Shown in pieces: positions 1-8,269 of a stretch of 57,135 nt of DNA. The number at the start of each line of letters is the position of its first letter. Positions within the stretch are counted from its first letter, which is position 1. A model generated the notes under the pieces. The model was not told the DNA's origin. It was given only the letters and a program-made list of their open reading frames with translations, and did not search any database. A program made the translations under genes and the position numbers. Source of the DNA: Oceanobacillus polygoni (GTDB lineage: Bacteria; Bacillota; Bacilli; Bacillales; Amphibacillaceae); NCBI RefSeq assembly GCF_008304605.1, contig NZ_PIJY01000003.1, forward strand, positions 1-57,135, written 5' to 3'.

Positions 1-77
1 CCTTCACATATCTATTCAAATAAGCTTCAAAGCACAACCAAAAAACTAACTTAAATGTGTCCTAAATATTGACGTAG

Positions 78-743
78 ATCCATCATAGCAGTTTTGTTTC
101 TAATAAATTAGGTTTAGATAATTTAATATTATTAAATAAACAAAAAACTGTTAAATTTGATCATTTAAGATCCAAAGATTTTTTTGAAAAAGTATCAGGA
201 TATGACACTTTGCGGTTAATATTATGCAAGAAAGCAATTCTAGTTGAGGGAGATTCTGATGAATTAGTACTTCAAAGGGCATATAGGGACAACAACAATG
301 ATAAATTACCTATTGAAGATGAAGTAGAAATCATTTCCGTAGGAACATCTTTCCTAAGGTTCTTAGAAATTGCTGAGTGTTTAGAGATACCTGTAAAAGT
401 TGTTACAGACAATGATGGAGACTTAGAGTCCTTAAAACGGAAATATAATAATTACTTGGGAAAAAACAAAAAATCAAATATCGAGATTTGCTACGAAGAA
501 AAAATACACACTGGATCACTAACTATAGGAAAAGATAATAAACCTTTTAATTATAATACTTTAGAACCAGCCTTATTACGTGCAAACAGTTTAGAAAAGT
601 TGAATGCCATATTCGATACTAAATATGAAACTGAGGACTCTCTACTTAAGTACATGAAATCAAATAAGACTGAATGTGCATTAAAAATATTTTCATCTCA
701 AGATAAGATTAATTATCCAGAATTTATTATGAGGGCATTGTGA
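78..743 (+). pseudogene. Decapitated OLD-family nuclease (TOPRIM half only)
   Basis: Open frame whose first residues read I-H-H-S-S-F-V, the end of an OLD-type ABC ATPase (the THSS switch region). It is followed by a TOPRIM nuclease domain with ILVEGDSDE, the acidic metal site. The rest of the ATPase domain (Walker A, signature, Walker B) is absent: all three forward frames of bases 1-77 are closed by stops, so the gene is truncated or rearranged here. A TTG at 210 could start a 177-residue product. The stop overlaps the helicase start (TGATG). OLD plus UvrD is the GajA/GajB (Gabija) arrangement, so this is probably a dead or remodelled anti-phage locus. I am confident of the family and less so that the gene is non-functional. 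Confidence 0.7.
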
Positions 744-1846
744 TGAAAAATAATCTTTTAGTTGCTGCGGCTGGTGCTGGAAAAACAACTCTTTTCGTAC
801 AAGAAGCTATAAAGCTTAAAGAAAGTGTCCTAATTACTACTTTTACTGAAGAAAATAAAAAAGAAATAAAAAAGAAATTTTTTGAGTTAAATAATGGTGT
901 TATTCCACATAACGTTACTATTAGAACATGGTTTTCATTTTTAATAGAGCATGGCGCAAAACCATATCAAGGAAAGTTAACAAATAAAAATATAAACGGT
1001 TTGTTATTGATGAATAAAAAATCGGGATTAAGATATAGAAACGGAAAATTCCCAGTGTACTACAAAGAGGCAGAAGTTGAGAAACATTATTTTTCAAATG
1101 ATTTCCAAATATATTCTGATAAGCTCTCAAAATTTGTTGTTCGTTGTAATGACAAAAATAATGGCTATGTAATTGAACGGATTGCTAAGTTATTTAAATA
1201 TATCTTTATAGATGAAGTACAAGATATGGCAGGATACGATTTAGAGATAATAAAACTTTTGTTTCAATCTGATTCAATTATTAAAATTGCTGGTGACCCT
1301 AGACAAGTAACATATCACACTCATTTTCCCGACAAATATAAAAAATATTCTGATGGGAAAATACAAGATTTTATATTAAATGAATGTAGATCTATAGATT
1401 TTAATATCGATACAGAAACTCTTAGAGACAGTTGGCGTAATAGCCAGACTATCTGTGATTTTGCCAACAGTCTATTCCCAGAATATCCATCCTGTGATTC
1501 ACTCCATAATGAAATTACGGGACATGATGGGGTTTTTCTTGTGAGAGAAAAAGATATTGAACGTTATTTAAAAGAATATTCTCCAACTCAATTAAGATAT
1601 TCTCGAACTAAAATAGTAAACTCAAATTATGAAGTTATGAATTTTGGTGAATCCAAAGGTACAACACGTGGTAGAGTATTAATATATCCAACTCAAAAGA
1701 TATCAGACTGGTTATTTAATGATAAAAAGTTTGATAATTTTGATATTAAGTGTAAATTTTATGTAGCTGTAACGAGAGCACGATATAGTGTTGCAATTGT
1801 ATGTAAAAATAATATCGAAACAGATATACTCCCCATATACGAATAG
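743..1846 (+). CDS. UvrD-like helicase (GajB-like partner of the OLD remnant)
   Basis: A 367-residue superfamily 1 helicase-like protein. It has Walker A AAAGAGKTT near residues 8-16, Walker B IFIDEVQD near 155, a motif III-like GDPRQ near 187 and the C-terminal motif VI-like VAVTRAR near 346. It is compact, about half the length of housekeeping UvrD/PcrA, as in defence-system helicases. ATG 743 is preferred over GTG 740 because of the GAGGG site at 731-735. The start overlaps the stop of the TOPRIM gene, so the two are translationally coupled, as in Gabija. The frame is intact although its partner is truncated. A role outside Gabija, as in other OLD/UvrD defence pairs, is equally possible. 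Confidence 0.75.
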   Translation: MKNNLLVAAAGAGKTTLFVQEAIKLKESVLITTFTEENKKEIKKKFFELNNGVIPHNVTIRTWFSFLIEHGAKPYQGKLTNKNINGLLLMNKKSGLRYRNGKFPVYYKEAEVEKHYFSNDFQIYSDKLSKFVVRCNDKNNGYVIERIAKLFKYIFIDEVQDMAGYDLEIIKLLFQSDSIIKIAGDPRQVTYHTHFPDKYKKYSDGKIQDFILNECRSIDFNIDTETLRDSWRNSQTICDFANSLFPEYPSCDSLHNEITGHDGVFLVREKDIERYLKEYSPTQLRYSRTKIVNSNYEVMNFGESKGTTRGRVLIYPTQKISDWLFNDKKFDNFDIKCKFYVAVTRARYSVAIVCKNNIETDILPIYE

Positions 1847-1864
1847 TAATTAATTTTTACTTGC

Positions 1865-1909
1865 AACGCCATTTGGACGGTATTTACTTACCGACAGATG
1901 GCGTTTTTT
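1865..1909 (+). terminator. Intrinsic terminator after the helicase gene
   Basis: Stem AACGCCAT (1865-1872) pairs with ATGGCGTT (1898-1905), followed by a T run. It ends the helicase transcript just before the methyltransferase. Confidence 0.7.
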
Positions 1910-1933
1910 GTTTTTAAATTGGAGGTGAAATAT

Positions 1934-3025
1934 TTGAAAGATGACATGATTAAAATGGATTATAACACAAATTTAAAAATAGGAAGCCTTTTTGATGGAA
2001 TAGGTGTCTTCCCCCTCTCTGCTTCCCGCTATGGCATTAGTCCAACATGGGCAAGTGAGATAGAGAAAGCACCTGTATCTATTACAAAACGACACTTCCC
2101 TCATATGCTCCATCTGGGAGATATTACAAAAATAGATGGTGGGGAAATACCGCCTGTTCATGTCATTACTTTTGGTTCGCCTTGTCAAAATTTATCAAAT
2201 ATCGGAAAAAGAGAAGGTCTTGCAGGAAGTCAATCTAGTTTATTTTATCATGCAATCCGAATTATTGAAGAAATGAGGTGTGCAACGAATGGAGCATATC
2301 CAGTTATCACTGTTTGGGAAAACGTCATGGGAGCTTTTTCATCAAATAACCGGCTGGATTTTAAAGCCGTGCTGGAGTCGTTCACAAAAACCGATATTCC
2401 AATGCCTACTTCTGGAGAATGGGCAAACGCTGGAATGGTCCGAGGGAAGGATGTTGATGTGTGTTGGCGACTCTTGGATGCCCGATATTGGGGAATCCCC
2501 ACGCTCGCTCAAAGAAGAAGACGTATCTTCCTCGTGGCAGATTTTAGAGGAACAAGTGCCAGAGAAATACTATTTAAAGCCCGCGATTTGCAATCGTTTC
2601 CTACGTCTTGCGAAAAGGGCAGGCTGTCCTCCACCATTACAAGTGGATTATCTACTCAAAAAGCAAGGGGGAAAATACCCATCGTCCGACCCTTTCAAGA
2701 AAGACGCATGCGAAGTGCCGCAAAAGACAAAAACAAAACAGGATTCATTGGAAGTTTTGGACGGACCGATGACCCTTTTCCAACTTTGCTTGCAGGTTCC
2801 GTAAATTATTTTTCATTCTGGTATGAAGGGGAAGAAAAAGAAGGATTTATTCGTCAGCTTACCCCATTAGAATGTGAACGTTTGATGGGATTACCAGAGG
2901 GTTGGACTGCTTTAGGACACAAAGATGAAACGATTAGCGATTATGCACGATATAAAGCGATTGGAAATGCGATTGCCATGCCATGTGCGGAATATATCAT
3001 GGCTGGTATTGCGGAAAGTTTATAG
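1934..3025 (+). CDS. DNA cytosine-5 methyltransferase
   Basis: Transfers a methyl group from S-adenosylmethionine to C5 of cytosine. Motif I is FDGIG near residues 20-24, motif IV GSPCQ with the catalytic cysteine near residue 84, motif VI ENV, motif VIII QRRRRIF and motif X near YKAIGNAIA at the C-terminus. About 363 residues is normal for a type II enzyme. TTG at 1934 sits 8 bases after GGAGG (1921-1925) and is preferred to the upstream ATG at 1898, which lies in the terminator stem. No cognate restriction gene is adjacent, so it is an orphan and may protect the ICE from host restriction on transfer, complementing ArdA downstream. The target sequence cannot be read from the protein. Confidence 0.9.
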   Translation: MKDDMIKMDYNTNLKIGSLFDGIGVFPLSASRYGISPTWASEIEKAPVSITKRHFPHMLHLGDITKIDGGEIPPVHVITFGSPCQNLSNIGKREGLAGSQSSLFYHAIRIIEEMRCATNGAYPVITVWENVMGAFSSNNRLDFKAVLESFTKTDIPMPTSGEWANAGMVRGKDVDVCWRLLDARYWGIPTLAQRRRRIFLVADFRGTSAREILFKARDLQSFPTSCEKGRLSSTITSGLSTQKARGKIPIVRPFQERRMRSAAKDKNKTGFIGSFGRTDDPFPTLLAGSVNYFSFWYEGEEKEGFIRQLTPLECERLMGLPEGWTALGHKDETISDYARYKAIGNAIAMPCAEYIMAGIAESL

Positions 3026-3103
3026 TAAATCAATTTTTGAGCATGTTGGATTATTCTCATCTGACGTGCTTTTTTTATGGATTCATAGAAAGGGGAAAGT
3101 TGC

Positions 3104-3307
3104 ATGATGTCTTTGAATGAACAAGATATATACGAAGAAAAGGTCATGGAATGGATCGATGACCATTTTGTTATGAATGAAATTGAGATTGAAGACTTTC
3201 CTTTTTTTCCTTATGGGAAATTGATACGGGATAAAAATGGAGAAACAATGGTTGTATTTTGGTGTGTGATTTATGGGCGTGTGGATTATCGACTACAAGA
3301 AGCATAG
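3104..3307 (+). CDS. Small acidic ICE protein, function unknown
   Basis: A 67-residue soluble acidic protein that I do not recognise. An AAAGGGGAAAG site sits just upstream, and ATG 3104 or 3107 could start it. It lies between the methyltransferase and the conserved Orf23/Orf22 pair, the place of variable Orf24-type proteins in Tn916 relatives. No signal peptide or membrane segment is present. Confidence 0.55.
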   Translation: MMSLNEQDIYEEKVMEWIDDHFVMNEIEIEDFPFFPYGKLIRDKNGETMVVFWCVIYGRVDYRLQEA

Positions 3308-3414
3308 GAGTGATTGACAAATGAAGATGTATTTTTCTCGTTCCCCTCCCTTCTGTCCTTGCTTTCCATATGAATAAATAACCAAAACTTAAAAAAAGAA
3401 AAGAGGTTTATATG

Positions 3415-3729
3415 ATGGAATTAAAATATGTCATTCCAAATATGGAAAAAACGTTTGGAAATTTAGAATACGCAGGAGAAGGCAAAGTCGAACAACGCCG
3501 AATTAATGGACGTATGACCACGCTATCCAAGAGTTATAATTTGTATTCCGATATTCAACGTGCAGATGATATTGAAGTAGTTCTCCCACAAGAATCAGGA
3601 GAAAAGTTCTTTGAACATGAAGAAAAAGTAAAATTAGTCAATGCAAGAATTACCGCAGAAGGCTATAAAATTGGTGATCGAGGTTTTACAAAATACATTT
3701 TACATGCAGATGACATGGTCAAAGCATAA
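3415..3729 (+). CDS. Tn916 Orf23-like protein (DUF961 / YdcP family)
   Basis: A 104-residue protein closely matching Tn916 Orf23 as I remember it (PNMEKTFGNLE, SYNLYSDIQRADD, VKLVNARITAEGYKIG). DUF961 proteins head the transfer operons of Tn916/ICEBs1-type ICEs; accessory roles in element DNA processing or replication have been proposed, but the biochemistry is unclear. ATG 3415 is favoured by spacing from AGAGG at 3402-3406; ATG 3412 is possible. It shares motifs with the next gene, which looks like an old tandem duplication. Confidence 0.88.
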   Translation: MELKYVIPNMEKTFGNLEYAGEGKVEQRRINGRMTTLSKSYNLYSDIQRADDIEVVLPQESGEKFFEHEEKVKLVNARITAEGYKIGDRGFTKYILHADDMVKA

Positions 3730-3742
3730 GGAGGAAAAAGAG

Positions 3743-4123
3743 ATGAGATTAGCACAAGGTATTGTCATTGATAAGGAAAAAACGTTTGGTTTATTAAAAT
3801 TTTCGGCATTACGTCGTGAGGTATTTCTTCAAAATGAAGATGGCACGGTATCAACAGAAGTCAAGGAACGCACGTATGATTTAAAGTCTCGTGAACAAGG
3901 TCGCATGATTCAAGTGAGTATTCCTGCTTCCATTCCCTTGAAAAAATTTGATTACAATGCAGAAGTGGAACTCATTAACCCTGTCGCAGATACCGTCGCA
4001 AATGCAACATTCCGTGGCGCAGATGTTGATTGGTACATTAAAGCAGATGATTTAGTCTTAAAGGGAAAAGCGGCAACATCGACTAGTAATGTTTCAAAAT
4101 CTACCCCTGATAAGGAAAAATAA
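3743..4123 (+). CDS. Tn916 Orf22-like protein (DUF961 family)
   Basis: A 126-residue protein with the Orf22 pattern (KTFGLLKFSALRREV, RTYDLKSREQGRMIQVSIPA, GADVDWYIKADD). The real start is ATG 3743, right after GGAGGAAAAAGAG; the longer open frame from 3641 is an artefact running over Orf23. It overlaps the coupling-protein start by one base (TAATG), implying coupled translation. It is paralogous to Orf23 and the function is unproven. Confidence 0.88.
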   Translation: MRLAQGIVIDKEKTFGLLKFSALRREVFLQNEDGTVSTEVKERTYDLKSREQGRMIQVSIPASIPLKKFDYNAEVELINPVADTVANATFRGADVDWYIKADDLVLKGKAATSTSNVSKSTPDKEK

Positions 4124-5460
4124 TGAAAACTTTTAAGAGACGAGGGAAACGCATTAAAGAAAAAGATGCTTCCCTCGTCTTTCAATTTATATTCTTTGGA
4201 TTGACTGGTGTATGGCTCGTTTCCTTTATCCCTTTTCAGCTGTCATTTTTACTCTCTACCACGTGGCAATTGGATGTGTTTCAAATACACTTTTTTAGCA
4301 CATATGGATGGGTGACCTTGTTAATCAGTCTTGCCTTAACCGCTGGATGTGCGTATCTCTATTATCGCTATCGGTATGACAAGATAAAGCAAGTCATTCA
4401 TCGTCAAAAGCTCGCAAAAATGATTCTGGAAAATGGCTGGTACGAAACGAAACAAGTTACACAAGAGGGTTTCTTTAAGGACATTCCATCCAATAAAACT
4501 AAGGAAAAAATCAGCCATTTTCCAAAGATATATTACCGATTTGAAAAAGGATTACTTCATATTCAAGTGGAAATTACACTTGGGAAATATCAAGATCAGT
4601 TGTTGAATCTTGAAAACAAACTGGAAAGTGGGCTGTATTGTGAATTAGTTTCAAAAGAGTTACACGATTCCTATGTAGAGTATATCCTTTTTTATGATAT
4701 GAGTGTGAACCGTATTCCGATTGAGGAAGTCATTGCACAAAATGGCAGCTTAAAACTGATGAAATCACTCTATTGGGAATATGATAAATTGCCGCATATG
4801 TTAATCGCCGGTGGAACAGGCGGTGGGAAAACGTACTTTATTTTAACTTTGATTGAAGCCCTACTCAAAACAGACGCAAAATTGTATATCTTAGATCCGA
4901 AAAATGCAGATTTAGCGGATTTAGCCACTGTTATGCCAGATGTCTATTATAAAAAGGAAGACATGATGGCATGTATTGACCAATTTTATGAAGCTATGAT
5001 GGTTCGTAGTGAAGAAATGAAACAGATGAAGGGTTATAAAACAGGAGAAAACTATGCTTATTTAGGCCTATCTCCTCACTTTTTAATTTTTGACGAGTAC
5101 GTAGCTTTTATGGAAATGCTTGCTTCTAAGGAAAATACAGCGGTGTTAACTAAGCTAAAACAGATTGTTATGTTAGGACGACAAGCTGGCTTCTTTCTTA
5201 TCCTCGCCTGTCAGCGACCAGACGCAAAATACCTTGGGGACGGCATTCGAGATCAATTTAATTTTCGGGTTGCTTTAGGTCGTATGAGTGAGCTCGGGTA
5301 TGGAATGATGTTTGGAAGCGACGTACAAAAACAATTTTTCTTAAAACAGATTAAAGGCCGGGGGTATGTCGATAAAGGAGATAATGTCATTTCTGAATTT
5401 TATACACCCCTTGTCCCCAAAGGCCACGATTTTCTAAAAGAAATTGGTAAATTAGTGTAA
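4123..5460 (+). CDS. FtsK/SpoIIIE-type coupling protein (Orf21-like, T4CP)
   Basis: Hexameric ATPase that links the relaxase-DNA complex to the transfer channel. There are two N-terminal membrane segments (about residues 17-45 and 60-80), Walker A GGTGGGKT near residue 230, then LDPKNADLADL, and Walker B FLIFDEY near 320. At 445 residues it fits Tn916 Orf21 and ICEBs1 ConQ. It is followed by oriT and the relaxase, the standard MOBT arrangement. The ICE-2 homologue at 48670-50046 shares the GGTGGGKT and LILACQRPDAKYLGDGIRDQ-type blocks. Confidence 0.92.
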   Translation: MKTFKRRGKRIKEKDASLVFQFIFFGLTGVWLVSFIPFQLSFLLSTTWQLDVFQIHFFSTYGWVTLLISLALTAGCAYLYYRYRYDKIKQVIHRQKLAKMILENGWYETKQVTQEGFFKDIPSNKTKEKISHFPKIYYRFEKGLLHIQVEITLGKYQDQLLNLENKLESGLYCELVSKELHDSYVEYILFYDMSVNRIPIEEVIAQNGSLKLMKSLYWEYDKLPHMLIAGGTGGGKTYFILTLIEALLKTDAKLYILDPKNADLADLATVMPDVYYKKEDMMACIDQFYEAMMVRSEEMKQMKGYKTGENYAYLGLSPHFLIFDEYVAFMEMLASKENTAVLTKLKQIVMLGRQAGFFLILACQRPDAKYLGDGIRDQFNFRVALGRMSELGYGMMFGSDVQKQFFLKQIKGRGYVDKGDNVISEFYTPLVPKGHDFLKEIGKLV

Positions 5461-5466
5461 TAAAGG

Positions 5467-5536
5467 CTGCCCAGTGCGGCGGCGTGCGAAGCGAAAGCCG
5501 CTGTGCTGGGCAAAGCCTGCGTGGCGATAGCCACGC
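5467..5536 (+). repeat. GC-rich hairpins next to oriT
   Basis: A long imperfect hairpin joins GCCCAG near 5469 to CTGGGC near 5511. A perfect one follows: GCGTGGC (5519-5525), loop GATA, GCCACGC (5530-5536). They directly precede the oriT core. They may bind accessory factors or form part of oriT; an RNA role is also possible. Confidence 0.6.
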
Positions 5537-5540
5537 CTTA

Positions 5541-5564
5541 ACCCCCCATTTCTAACAGGGGGGT
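5541..5564 (+). other. oriT: Origin of transfer (oriT) of ICE-1
   Basis: Inverted repeat ACCCCCC (5541-5547) and GGGGGGT (5558-5564) around ATTTCTAACA. This matches the ICEBs1/Tn916 oriT core, in which CTAACA runs into the G block at the nick region. Its position between coupling protein and relaxase is as in Tn916. ICE-2 has the equivalent CTAATA-G6 motif. Confidence 0.88.
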
Positions 5565-5633
5565 AGAAAAACAATAAGAAACTGTTCCAAAAGCTAATAA
5601 CACCTGATGGCGCAACGGTTTGGAACATATGGA

Positions 5634-5672
5634 GAAGATGTCAGCTTTTAACCTTTAGTTGACATCTTTTTT
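5634..5672 (+). terminator. Terminator/attenuator upstream of the relaxase
   Basis: AAGATGTCA pairs with TGACATCTT, followed by T residues, just before the relaxase RBS. A further inverted repeat, GTTCCAAA/TTTGGAAC (about 5584-5628), lies upstream. It would limit read-through from the coupling gene into the relaxase. Confidence 0.65.
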
Positions 5673-5689
5673 AGTTTGGAGGAATGCAC

Positions 5690-6898
5690 ATGAACCAAGT
5701 ACCTTGGTATCAACAATTAAAGGAAAAACGACTGGAATACGGTGTGTCTCAAAATAAACTGGCTGTTCATATTGGGATTTCAAGACAATATATGAGTGAA
5801 ATCGAAACAGGAAAAGTAACTCCTTCCGATTCACTACAAGCTGCCTTGTTCGATATTTTAGAACAATTTAACCCAGATGCTCCATTAGAAATCTTATTTG
5901 ATTATGTGCGAATTCGATTTTTAACGACAAACCCGAAACCAGTTATTGAAGATATTTTGAAACTTAAAATGGAATACATGTTACATGAGGATTTTGCATT
6001 TTACTCTTATATGGAACAATACGTTTTTGGTGATATTGTGGTCATGGTTTCTCCTGATGAAGACAAAGGCTGTTTACTTGAACTTAAAGGAAAAGGATGC
6101 AGGCAATTTGAGAATTTCCTACTAGCACAGCAACGAACATGGTTCGATTTTTTTATGGAAGTGTTTCGTGTTGGTGGAGTTTTTAAACGAATTGATCTTG
6201 CGATAAACGATAAAACAGGGATATTGGATATTCCATTTCTGACTAACAAATGTCGTAATGAAGAATGTATCTCTGTTTTCCGTAGTTTTAAAAGCTATCG
6301 TTCTGGTGAACTTGTGCAGAGTGAAGACAAGCCTGACATGGGAATGGGAAATACGTTATATATTGGTTCTTTAAAAAGTGACGTGTACTTTTGTGCGTAT
6401 GAAAAGGATTATGAACAATACGTGAAATATGGAACATCACTCGAAGATACGGACGTGAAAAATCGTTTTGAAATCCGTTTGAAAAATGATCGTGCTTACC
6501 ATGCGGTTGTCGATCTAATGATGTATGAAGACGCAGGACGGACTGCCTTTTCGATCATTAATCGGTATATTCGTTTTGTCGATAAAAACGAGGAAAAACG
6601 TCGCAGTAGTTGGAAAATGAATAAGGAATGGCAACGATTTTTGGATTTGGGTGTGAATAGAAAAATTTCATTAACGACAAAGCCCGAACCTTACACTTTT
6701 GATAAGACACTCAGATGGCTAGCTCATCAAGTCGCCCCAACTTGGAAACTAGCGACAAAGATAGATGAACTCAATCAAACGAGTGTAATTAAGGATATGT
6801 TGGAACAGACAGAGTTATCCAAGCGCCATCAAAAAATACTCATGCAACAAACCATTCCTATAGAGAAAGTGATTCAACCATCATCAGATAACGAATGA
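5690..6898 (+). CDS. MOBT relaxase with N-terminal HTH (Orf20-like)
   Basis: Nicks oriT and pilots the transferred strand. Residues about 10-65 form an XRE-type helix-turn-helix (SQNKLAVHIGISRQYMSEIE), followed by a Rep_trans/MOBT relaxase domain with blocks GKGCRQFENFL, FKRIDLAINDK and NRFEIRLKND. ATG 5690 lies 7 bases after GGAGG (5678-5682); ATG 5684 is too close. The 402 residues fit the family. It sits directly downstream of its presumed oriT. The ICE-2 relaxase lacks the HTH, so the two may choose their DNA differently. Confidence 0.92.
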   Translation: MNQVPWYQQLKEKRLEYGVSQNKLAVHIGISRQYMSEIETGKVTPSDSLQAALFDILEQFNPDAPLEILFDYVRIRFLTTNPKPVIEDILKLKMEYMLHEDFAFYSYMEQYVFGDIVVMVSPDEDKGCLLELKGKGCRQFENFLLAQQRTWFDFFMEVFRVGGVFKRIDLAINDKTGILDIPFLTNKCRNEECISVFRSFKSYRSGELVQSEDKPDMGMGNTLYIGSLKSDVYFCAYEKDYEQYVKYGTSLEDTDVKNRFEIRLKNDRAYHAVVDLMMYEDAGRTAFSIINRYIRFVDKNEEKRRSSWKMNKEWQRFLDLGVNRKISLTTKPEPYTFDKTLRWLAHQVAPTWKLATKIDELNQTSVIKDMLEQTELSKRHQKILMQQTIPIEKVIQPSSDNE

Positions 6899-6924
6899 TT
6901 AACTTATGAAGGGAGAAAATCCAA

Positions 6925-7146
6925 ATGAATTTTGGGCAGAATTTATACAACTGGTTTCTAAGTAATGCACAATCGTTAGTATTAATGGCAATTGTCGTGA
7001 TTGGAATTTATTTAGGCTTTAAACGGGAGTTTTCCAAATTGATAGGCTTTTTAATTATTGCTTTGGTTGCGGTTGGATTAGTCTTTAATGCGGCCGGAGT
7101 GAAAGATGTGTTGTTAAACCTCTTTAATCGAATCATAGGGGCTTAA
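6925..7146 (+). CDS. Orf19-like small membrane protein (TcpD-type)
   Basis: A 73-residue protein with two hydrophobic segments (about residues 15-32 and 38-57), almost identical to remembered Tn916 Orf19 (MNFGQNLYNWFLSNAQS, GVKDVLLNLFNRIIGA). It is a channel-associated inner component placed after the relaxase as in Tn916. A GGGAG site precedes ATG 6925. Confidence 0.88.
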   Translation: MNFGQNLYNWFLSNAQSLVLMAIVVIGIYLGFKREFSKLIGFLIIALVAVGLVFNAAGVKDVLLNLFNRIIGA

Positions 7147-7250
7147 ATTATACCGTTTTTTTGTGGAAGATAAGCGGTCTTCTTATGTTCTGCAAAAAAA
7201 TGGTGGACCAAACGGTAGTGCGGTAGGGATTAACAAGCCTCATTTGTGTA

Positions 7251-7280
7251 TCAGCAGATAATAAGCTGCTGCTTTTTTTT
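7251..7280 (+). terminator. Terminator between Orf19 and ardA
   Basis: CAGCAG and CTGCTG stem followed by eight T residues. The 7147-7314 gap otherwise holds AT-rich DNA with no gene; a single-strand origin could lie here but I cannot show it. Confidence 0.75.
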
Positions 7281-7314
7281 ATGGTTATTTTTAATAAAAA
7301 GGATGTGATAACCA

Positions 7315-7815
7315 ATGGAAATGCAGGTCTATATAGCTAACCTCGGAAAATATAATGAGGGTGAATTGGTTGGTGCTTGGTTTACCCCACCCATTGATAT
7401 GGAAGATGTGAAAGAACGTATTGGTTTAAAGGACGAATATGAAGAATATGCAATTCATGATTTCGAGTTGCCCTTTGAGGTGGATGAATATACGCCGATT
7501 TCTGAAATCAATCGGTTATGTGCAATGGTTCAAGAAATCGAAGGCTCTCCTTTATATGATGCACTATCAGAAGTGCAAGGCTATTGGTTTGATAGTTTGG
7601 AAGAATTACTGGAACATCAGGATGACATCATTTGTTATTCTGATTGTGAAAATATGGAAGATGTTGCGAGATATTTGATAGAAGAAACAGGCGTACTTGG
7701 GGAAGTCCCTGCTAATTTACAGAATTATATTGATTATAGAGCTTTTGGACGTGATCTTGAAATTGAAGGCAGCTTTCTTGTGACGTCACATGGTGTATTT
7801 GAATATGTTCAATAG
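7315..7815 (+). CDS. ardA: Antirestriction protein ArdA (Orf18)
   Basis: Acidic 166-residue DNA mimic that inhibits type I restriction enzymes, helping the ICE survive entry. MQVYIANLGKYNEGELVGAW and the acidic helices rich in E and D match Tn916 ArdA across its full length. ATG 7315 follows AAAAAGGATG; ATG 7321 is an alternative. It lies between Orf19 and Orf17 as in Tn916 and has its own upstream terminator, so it may have a separate promoter for early expression. Confidence 0.93.
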   Translation: MEMQVYIANLGKYNEGELVGAWFTPPIDMEDVKERIGLKDEYEEYAIHDFELPFEVDEYTPISEINRLCAMVQEIEGSPLYDALSEVQGYWFDSLEELLEHQDDIICYSDCENMEDVARYLIEETGVLGEVPANLQNYIDYRAFGRDLEIEGSFLVTSHGVFEYVQ

Positions 7816-7876
7816 ATGGAGAAGCAACTTGTTATTGGACAGGTTGTTTTTTCTATGTGTGAAAGGTTGATTCTAT

Positions 7877-8269
7877 TTGAAAAAATTAAAGAGCTACACA
7901 CGTATTTGGTCGGTAGAAAAAGTCATCTATGCAATTAATGATTTTCGCTTACCCTTTCCCGTAACATTCAATCAAATGTCATGGTTTGTCTTTTCACTTC
8001 TAGTGGTGATGTTACTTGGGAATCTTCCCCCACTCTCTTTTATTGATGGAGCGTTATTAAAATATATCGGGATTCCAGTTGGTTTGACATGGTTTATGAG
8101 TCAGAAAACATTTGATGGCAAGAAACCGTATAGCTTTCTCAAGTCCGTATTGACATATTGGTTCCGGCCTAAAGTGACTTATGCAGGAAAACCCGTCAAA
8201 CTTCAACGTGTGAAGGTAAATGAATCCATCACTGCTGTGAGGAGTGAAGTCCATGCGTTATCCGATTAA
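7877..8269 (+). CDS. TcpE-family conjugation protein (Orf17)
   Basis: A 130-residue membrane protein with two hydrophobic segments near residues 35-52 and 57-72, matching Tn916 Orf17 (SYTRIWSVEKVIYAINDF, IPVGLTWFMSQKTFDGKKP). It starts at TTG 7877, 10 bases after GAAAGG. It overlaps the VirB4 start by 17 bases. TcpE is an essential membrane part of the Gram-positive transfer channel. Confidence 0.88.
   Translation: MKKLKSYTRIWSVEKVIYAINDFRLPFPVTFNQMSWFVFSLLVVMLLGNLPPLSFIDGALLKYIGIPVGLTWFMSQKTFDGKKPYSFLKSVLTYWFRPKVTYAGKPVKLQRVKVNESITAVRSEVHALSD

Noticed and set aside
2280..2804. 174-codon frame on the plus strand inside the methyltransferase
   Set aside because: It overlaps the methyltransferase in another frame, has no RBS and no recognisable domain; the methyltransferase frame carries all motifs.
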